A stretch of 12,743 nt of DNA, taken from NCBI GenBank assembly GCA_003024985.2, contig PXIH01S0009524.1. One strand, 5' to 3'. Position numbers and translations under genes: made by a program. Below, piece by piece: positions 7,620 to 12,743 of the stretch; the stretch's first letter is position 1, and the number at the start of each line of letters is the position of its first letter. The stretch comes from Euperipatoides rowelli. Lineage: Eukaryota; Onychophora; Udeonychophora; Euonychophora; Peripatopsidae. The notes beneath the pieces were generated by a model, which ran no database searches, was not told the origin of the DNA, and saw only the letters and a program-made list of their open reading frames with translations.

Positions 7620-8460
7620 TTTTTTAAAATATTTTCTAAGTTATTCGCACATAGTTCTGTGTAACCAAGATGGCCGACTTCTGGTCCACCATTTTGTTTT
7701 TTATTTTGGGGTCCCAAACTCATGTGACCAAAATGGCCACCATTTTAAATAATTAAAAACTTATAAAATTTTCGAAAATATTTTCTTAGTTATTCGTGCA
7801 CAGTTCTGTGCATCCTCTGACATTACTTCCGGTCTGCCATCTTGTGGTGCATTATGGGGGGTGTTCCAGAAACTCAAATAGCCGCCATTTTGGATTTTGT
7901 GATGCATTATAGGGGTGGTCTAGTAACTCAACGGGGAACAGGAAGTCAGCCATCTTGGATTTTGTGTGATGCATTAGGGGGATGTGGTCCAGAACCTCAG
8001 CCAGAAACAGGAAGTTGGCCATCTTGGATTGTGTGATGCATTATGCAGTTGGTCTAGAACCTAAACGGGAAGAGGAAGTTAGCCATCTTAGATCGGAAGT
8101 ACCGGTTAATCCGGAGTGGGATGGGCATCTATCCCATCATGCAATATCATTTTCTATAAAGCTTTAAATTATCTAATACCTAGAAAAAACAGGAACCGGA
8201 AGTCGGCCATCTTGGATTTGGTCACTTCCGGTGGTAAAAAGCCCTTGTAACTTAAAGAAACAGGAACCGGAAGTTGGACATCTTGAATTTTGTGATGCAT
8301 TATGGGAGGGCATTATCCCATAATGCATCATAATATGATGTCATTTCCGGTAAAATACTGTCATTTCCGTTAATAAAAACAGGAACCGGTAGTCGGCCAT
8401 CTTGGATTTTTTCTGGACCAGGAAGTGACCTTTGACCCGGAACTGACCAAACCGGAAGTG
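7620..8460 (+). repeat. Irregular repeat array rich in ETS-type and YY1-type binding words
   Basis: The array opens with a duplicated segment of about 151 bp (AAAATATTTTCT.AGTTATTCG and AGTTCTGTG at about 7627 and 7778). It continues with units of the form AACAGGAACCGGAAGTCGGC, CATCTTGGATTTTGTGATGC, ATTATGGGGG, ending TGGTC.AGAAACT. Perfect GCCATCTTG is at 7836, 7949, 8018, 8206 and 8396, with its reverse at 7666. Perfect ACCGGAAGT is at 8195, 8266 and 8451, with its reverse at 7825 and 8224. Spacing is uneven (about 60 to 190 bases). Two open frames (7842-8036, 7982-8167) come from the repeat and are not taken as genes. ACCGGAAGT is the known ETS/GABP consensus and GCCATCTTG is the known YY1 core; binding here is inference only. 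Confidence 0.8.
8293..8330. repeat. Perfect 15-bp inverted repeat with 8-base loop
   Basis: TGATGCATTATGGGA (8293-8307) and TCCCATAATGCATCA (8316-8330) are exact reverse complements around an 8-base loop. It lies within the ETS/YY1-word array and is formed by two array units meeting head to head. It could form a cruciform or an RNA hairpin; it has no T run after it and is not a bacterial-type terminator. Confidence 0.9.
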
Positions 8461-8550
8461 GTTCAGAACAGACAAATTTTATCTACTGAGAAGTTGAGAA
8501 CATATATTTCAAAATATTCAAATGAAAAAAAAATATGATTTAAAACTTAA

Positions 8551-8590
8551 TCCTGCACCAGTCCGTGGACCGTCGGTTGGGAAACACTAG
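8551..8590 (-). mobile_element. Solo terminal part of a hAT-like DNA transposon
   Basis: Read on the minus strand from 8590 the sequence is CTAGTGTTTCCCAACCGACG, followed by GTCCACGGACTGG. The opening AGTGTTTCCCAACC and the following GGTCC.CGGACC palindromic part are typical of terminal inverted repeats of vertebrate and invertebrate hAT (Charlie-like) elements. The element body would extend leftwards. No partner terminus was found in the window, and the sequence to the left is AT-rich followed by the ETS/YY1 array, so this is likely a truncated or solo end. Confidence 0.55.
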
Positions 8591-9190
8591 TCTATACCAC
8601 AGCCAAACAAATGATATGAAAGGACGCAAAACTGTCAGAATCAAGACTTGTTTTGCCTTCTCCCTTAGAAAAATTCAGATACTTAATATTTTATTATTCA
8701 ATAAATATTTAAGCTACTGTGTAGTTTAAAGTCCAAATTTAATGTGTTAGTAGCTTACCTTATGGATCATTCTTGTATTTTAGTAAAAGTTGAGATTGAA
8801 ACATTCCTAATGAGAAAAGTAGGCCTAGGCCTACAGTAGGCTAAGTGTTCAGTATAGATAGCCTATATTTGTTAAAATACTTTCTATGCTTACAAATCTT
8901 TTTTATTTTATGTTGCATAGATAAATTAATTAAAAAAAATAAATAATTAGATGTTTTGTTTTATTGTTTGTAGATATTAAAATGTCGATTAATTTTAAAC
9001 TGGTAACTTCTAAATACAATAATCTTCCCTGATTCATGAAGTACTTTTAATTATTTCCCATACATCATATAGGGGTATAATCTAATCTCAAGTTTTGTAT
9101 AGGTGAGTTTAATAGAATCAGTTTATCCAATTTTTAGAGAGGCAGTTTTTATTAACTTCTCATTTACAGTGTTTTCATTTTCTGCCTTTA

Positions 9191-9214
9191 TACTTGTACA
9201 TTAATGTACAAGTA
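9191..9214. other. 24-bp perfect palindrome
   Basis: The word from 9191 to 9214 (half-site TACTTGTACATT) equals its own reverse complement with no spacer. It could extrude as a small cruciform or serve a dimeric DNA-binding protein; no gene nearby supports either reading. Confidence 0.85.
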
Positions 9215-9450
9215 AAGTTTTTTTTCTTCCAAATCATTGGAACTCATTATTTAAATATTTTTAAACTATTATTGTTATTGATAATGTCATGGCAACTATC
9301 AATCTCCAGGATTTGAATATTAATTTAAATTATCTCCCACTTGCTTTTTTTATCAACATGACTTTTTTTGTGTGTTGTTTTTGTACTTTAATGAATAAGT
9401 CAATAAAAAATCAATTATTGCAAGCTCGTTATTGTTTTTTTATATACCGT

Positions 9451-9512
9451 ATATGTAATTAAAGTTTTTTTTTTAAAAAAAAATATGTAATTAAAGTTTT
9501 TTTTTTTTTTAA
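9451..9512. repeat. Two-copy tandem repeat of TATGTAATTAAAG plus poly(T)
   Basis: ATATGTAATTAAAG followed by a T run occurs at 9451 and again near 9484. The second copy has the longer T run. Probably slippage in an AT-rich context. Confidence 0.8.
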
Positions 9513-10150
9513 TTTTTGAACAGATTCGCTGAGATGATTCTATTATTGTTTTATTTCAGTTAAATGAATGTTCATTTTATTATTTTTTTTTTTAAAAGAT
9601 ACTATCATGTAAGTTTCTTTTTGCCTTCTCAAGCTTTTAAACCTGCTAAAAAACGTCTCAATAAATAAAGTGGCCTGCTGTCTGTTGTATCTTACATAGG
9701 CCTTGATTATACTGTTTGCCATGTCAGCAATAATTTGTTGTTTTTACAAAAAGGAAATTATGTAGGCTAGATGATTTTCAATTCCTTTTTTTTTTAAATT
9801 TAATAATTTTCNTAAATTCTCCATTTGTGTGATTTACGTCCGACACCAGCGAATAAAATAATTTTTTAAAGGCTTAAAACATTTGGAAATTTTTAATTAA
9901 CACTATTTAAGATTAAATGTGATCCTAAAAAAAATAGCTCAATCTGTTTATAATCAAGTACAAAAATATAACAATGTATGAAAATTGGTTTCTGAATTTT
10001 ATGTCCAACACCATGTTATTGCCCTAAATACAAAAACACAAAGGGAATTCTCAACAATAATTATGATACAACAATCAAAACAAATATAAACAAGGGAATT
10101 CCAAAAACAAATTCAAGATGTAAAGAAAATCAAATTACGAAAAGTAAAAA

Positions 10151-10993
10151 TCAGTGACCAAACATCACTCCTTGTCTAAAACCATATTCATAAATAGTAA
10201 TATATTTTTCATTCAAGAATTTCCTAACACAGTCAACAAATGTTGGTCTAGAAGTAATGTTTCTAATACCCTTATAAGGTAACTCATTGAGTCTACAGGC
10301 CACTATCAAGTGAGATCTATCCGTGTTTTTATATGTGTGTGTTGATTACACCCAAATTTCCATTTCTCCCCATCATAAATTTAATGTTATTAGCAATAAC
10401 TGGTATATCATGATACCTCCCAGCTCTGACTTCAAAAACAAACTTACACTTTTTCTGGCCATATTTGGACCACAATAAATCCAGGCCAAGAGCCTCCAAT
10501 CTATCTATATAATTCAAATAAATACTTTTTGCTTTGTAACTTAAAATCTGTTTAGTGCAAGATCTTTGGACAGAGTCCAAATTCTTGTACTGTGTTATGG
10601 AAGGAGACCAGGCCAGTGAACCGCAGTCCAAGATAGATACTATATAATTTAAAAATACTCTAGTTATAGGCTAATTACTTTATCTTTAATCAACAAACCA
10701 TACTTTAAAGAAAACCAAGCTTTTCTACTACCAACAATAACATTGTCAGTATTATATCGATTCGAAACCTTAGCTTTTCATCTAACACAATCCCAAGCAT
10801 TATGCATTCAGACACCACAGGAACAGGGTTATCCTTAACATTGAGGTAACTCATCAATAATTCTAGTTGTCCTGTGAAATCTAATCAACAATGACTTTGC
10901 AGAGTTAATCTTCAAATCATTAAGTCAGACCATTCCACCATAGAATCTAAGTCATGTTGTACCAGGGCACATTCAGATGCTGAATCAATCTGC
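10151..10993 (-). pseudogene. Non-LTR retrotransposon (LINE) reverse transcriptase, C-terminal fragment, frame-broken
   Basis: Read on the minus strand, five to six segments in shifting frames match, in order, the end of reverse transcriptases of the Jockey/CR1 superfamily. First comes a QHDLD.MVEWSD block (about 10965-10925), corresponding to the part after the catalytic YADD box. Next are LKINSAKSLLI (about 10912-10880), LGIVLDEKLRF (about 10800-10765) and RKAWFSLKYGLLIKDKV (about 10730-10680). Then follow FLNYIVSILDCGSLAWSPS and a VQRSCTKQI region (10650-10540), and finally a C-terminal RLNELP...RPTFVDCVRKFL stretch ending with TGA at 10151-10153. The longest unbroken part is 10329-10631. 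The catalytic YADD box and everything 5' of it are missing, as expected of a 5'-truncated insertion, and several frameshifts show it is dead. One frameshift coincides with a TAGGCTA word at 10667-10673. The exact clade is not assigned. Confidence 0.85.
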
Positions 10994-11040
10994 CTTTGTC
11001 AAAATAATTTTTTCATAATTTAAAACTATCATTTTTATAG

Positions 11041-11206
11041 GCTACTTGCAAAATGCCTGAACTGTGAGTTTAAAAAGGGTATTACTCCTAAACTCTTCCT
11101 GAAGAAGAAATCTAAGCACATATTTGAAATCAGCAAGAAAAATGCTATTAGAATTATGGATCAGACACCAAGAAAAACGAAAAAAGTTTTTTTTGTAGGA
11201 CAGTGA
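11041..11206 (+). CDS. Possible terminal coding exon of an unidentified gene
   Basis: After a pyrimidine-leaning tract ending in TATAG (11036-11040) a frame beginning with codon CTA at 11042 stays open for 54 codons and ends at TGA 11204-11206. The predicted peptide is lysine-rich with a coding-like composition (for example KCLNCEFKKGITPKLFLKK, ISKKNAIRIMDQTPRKTKK), unlike the low-complexity translations elsewhere in the window. The first base of the exon would complete a codon from an upstream exon. No protein family was recognised and no upstream exon was found. A caution is that the proposed acceptor AG lies inside a TAGGCTA word (11038-11044), so the boundary may be accidental. Alternatives are an exon fragment of a decayed element or a chance open frame. 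Confidence 0.3.
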
Positions 11207-12180
11207 ATTGCTATCTTATATACATTGAGAATGTTTTGTTTTTGTTAAGAATTAATTTTTCTAAGCAATATTAAGCATTCATCTTAAATTATAATTGAGT
11301 CTAAAATAGTATACCGTAATTCAAAGAGTGACCCAACAATAATTTTTTTGCTATAATAACAGAACATTCATTTTCTTTTAGATTTAACTATTCCGATATG
11401 ATATTTCAATTCTCAGAACACACATGAGTAACTGATAAAATCGAACACTGTTCACTCTCCAAATCATCAAACTATAAATAATTTAAAAATACACAGCATG
11501 CATCATACAGGTAAATTTGTAAAAATAATATATTAAAAACTTATCAGGTATTTGTAACATTCATTTAATTAGGTGAGGTTCAACTGCCCTTTTAATAGTT
11601 TAATGTTTTTCTCATTTGCTGTAATTACAGTATATATATGGCATTTCCCCTTCATAAGTTGTCATTATAGGCCAGAATCAATAAGGTTTTTAATTCTTGG
11701 AATTCACACTTTATTAACAGACTTATAAACTTATAAAGGCTTTAAATATTGTCAATCAAACTTATTATTTTTATTTTTAAAAAGAAAATTATTTCATTTA
11801 TTGTAGCCTACTTCCTGGTAATCTTATTAAAATTTTGCAGAGAGAGAGAGAGAGAGAAACTTTATTGCAAAATAATTTTGTATTGGAAGTTTGGTTTTCA
11901 TGTTGAATTTCTTAGTTGCATAATACTTGCATAGGCCTAACACTAGTTTTAATTGATTTTAATATTTAAAAAAAAAAAAGTCTGTAGTTGCAGATAACTT
12001 TTAGAATTTTGATATAAAATAAAATATTTCTCCTTATTTTTCTAAGGAGGAACAAAATTTGTTATAATTTTCAAACAAGCTTCACTGAATAAGATTAGTA
12101 GCCTGTCAATCAGCAGTCAAACAATGGCTGGCTAAGCGTACATGCTGTTTTTATTATAAGTATAATTCACTTTTATGAGG
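11207..12180. other. AT-rich stretch without a recognisable gene
   Basis: No gene was recognised. It contains TAGCCTA at 11804, TAGGCCTA at 11932, a GA-dinucleotide run at 11839-11856, AATAAA-type words near 12018, and a TACAGTATATATATG word near 11630. A 61-codon open frame at 11749-11934 is of AT-rich, low-complexity composition and is not accepted. Confidence 0.5.
11839..11856. repeat. (AG)9 microsatellite
   Basis: Nine uninterrupted AG units, followed by AAACTTTATTG. Confidence 0.95.
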
Positions 12181-12445
12181 AAAACAGCCACAACTCAAGT
12201 CAGTTGATCCACTTTTTTTGTCATTCTCCCTTCTCCTCATTCTAAGGAAAATTGTGTTCTCTCTACAATATTTTCAACATACACTAAGAGAAAAAGGAAA
12301 ACAGTGACAACTCAAATAAGTTATATTAATGAGTGTAGACACAATTTTTTTGTCATTCTCCCTTCTCATTCTATGAGAAATTGTGTTCTCTCTACAGTAG
12401 GCCTATTTTCAACATATACTATGAGAAAGATGAAAACAGTGCTAA
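12181..12445. repeat. Tandem duplication, about 117-135 bp unit, two copies plus start of a third
   Basis: Copy 1 is 12181-12297, copy 2 is 12298-12432 and a fragment of a third starts at 12433. All start with AAAACAG. Copies 1 and 2 share TTTTTTTGTCATTCTCCCTT, AAATTGTGTTCTCTCTACA and TTTTCAACATA.ACTA.GAGAAA. Copy 2 carries TAGGCCTA (12398-12405) where copy 1 has only TA. The sequence before copy 1 (TTTTATGAGG) resembles the end of a unit, suggesting a once longer array. Confidence 0.9.
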
Positions 12446-12700
12446 ATCAGATATGATATAAAAAGTAACAGGCACGCAGAGTTTCATGCATTCATTTTTA
12501 TTTCTTTAAATAAAATGAAAAACACATTGTTTACCTGATGCCATTGTGACACATGGGAACTGAAAATATTAGCAGAAATGACTGATCTACTATGTGTTTG
12601 TATGCTCTAATAAGTTTTATGCACACAAATTTGTTTTCCGATTTGATATAAACAGGTATTTTATTTTATTGTTTGTGAGGATTTAATTTTCTTTTAATAG
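12446..12700. other. AT-rich stretch without a recognisable gene, ending in a polypyrimidine tract
   Basis: No gene recognised. The last 25 bases before 12700 (TTTAATTTTCTTTTAATAG at 12682-12700) look like a good 3' splice site. Confidence 0.4.
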
Positions 12701-12743
12701 GAAATATGTCTGGCAAGGATTATATTCAGCTGTATATTATTTA
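12701..12743 (+). other. Possible start of an exon cut by the window edge
   Basis: A strong polypyrimidine tract ending in AATAG at 12700 is followed by 43 bases that are open in all three frames and less AT-rich than the flank. One frame contains an ATG (MSGKDYIQLY) and another reads KYVWQGLYSAVYY. The piece is too short to identify. An acceptor-like site can easily occur by chance in T-rich sequence. Confidence 0.2.

Larger units (their letters stand above)
8591..10150. other. AT-rich stretch without a recognisable gene
   Basis: No coding sequence was recognised. It includes overlapping TAGGCCTA words at 8820-8833 with TAGGCTA at 8837 and TAGCCTA at 8859, a 24-bp perfect palindrome at 9191-9214, a small tandem repeat at 9451-9512 and several poly-T tracts. 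About 10000-10150 may be the 3' untranslated end of the minus-strand retrotransposon fragment that starts at 10151. Confidence 0.5.
95..12405. repeat. Dispersed TAGGCCTA / TAGGCTA / TAGCCTA micro-words
   Basis: Exact TAGGCCTA occurs at 95, 918, 3348, 3826, 4259, 5222, 5336, 8820, 8826 (overlapping the previous one), 11932 and 12398. The seven-base forms TAGGCTA or TAGCCTA occur at 167, 513, 4213, 4414, 5589, 6578, 6610, 8837, 8859, 9763, 10667, 11038 and 11804. With a rough base composition of two thirds A+T, about 0.1 of the eight-base word and about 1.5 of the seven-base words would be expected in a window this size, so both are strongly over-represented. They are not tandem: they lie singly inside otherwise unrelated sequence. 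Counts are by eye and could be off by one or two. Confidence 0.75.

Noticed and set aside
7842-8167. Two overlapping plus-strand open frames with repeated ILDFVMHY-like peptides
   Set aside because: The peptide repeats follow the ETS/YY1-word array in more than one frame, with no start context or codon bias.
8308-8345. Rho-independent-type terminator from the 15-bp hairpin
   Set aside because: No T run follows the stem and the surroundings are eukaryotic repeat DNA.
11749-11934. 61-codon plus-strand open frame
   Set aside because: Low-complexity K/I/F-rich peptide running through a GA microsatellite.
1-12743. tRNA, rRNA or small nuclear RNA genes
   Set aside because: No A/B box pair, cloverleaf or rRNA/snRNA core sequence was recognised by reading both strands; a tool search would be needed to exclude diverged copies.

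Overview
This is an AT-rich, eukaryotic, mostly non-coding window. It has no compact operon-like gene layout, many short simple repeats, long T/A runs, decayed transposon coding pieces and two ambiguous bases (n at 4376 and 9812), as in a draft assembly. Very frequent TAGGCCTA, TAGGCTA and TAGCCTA words give it the feel of a marine invertebrate genome, perhaps an echinoderm or another deuterostome. That placement is an impression from memory and is weak.

Layout. Positions 1-1128 are AT-rich sequence without a recognisable gene. Small tandem repeats at 1129-1238 and 1384-1421 precede a broken copy (about 1656-2123, + strand) of the C-terminal part of a protein family that is highly repeated in several invertebrate genomes. 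It carries an in-frame TGA. A TAG/TAT microsatellite (2205-2362), a two-unit repeat called A here (2500-2712) and a three-copy minisatellite with long G runs (2728-3077) follow. Positions 4377-4614 form a near-continuous foldback hairpin. Arms of about 540 bp of a second, larger inverted repeat (B) lie at 4781-5315 and 6740-7295. Just outside the right B arm is an inverted copy of A (7355-7612). Next comes an irregular array (7620-8460) built of units that contain perfect ETS-type (ACCGGAAGT) and YY1-type (GCCATCTTG) words, and then a solo hAT-like transposon end (8551-8590). The right part holds a frame-broken non-LTR retrotransposon reverse transcriptase fragment on the minus strand (10151-10993), one possible host exon (11041-11206, +), a tandem duplication (12181-12445) and a possible splice acceptor at the right edge.

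No complete protein-coding gene can be supported. Nothing here works together as a pathway; the window reads as an intron or intergenic region packed with mobile-element remains. The most unusual signal is the TAGGCCTA family of micro-words: 11 exact TAGGCCTA and 13 TAGGCTA/TAGCCTA. In two duplicated sequence pairs one copy has the word where the other has essentially a bare TA, and in the reverse transcriptase fragment removing it rejoins the reading frame. This pattern, TA to TA-GG(C)C-TA, resembles the footprints left by excision of TA-targeting DNA transposons, and is put forward as the lead hypothesis.
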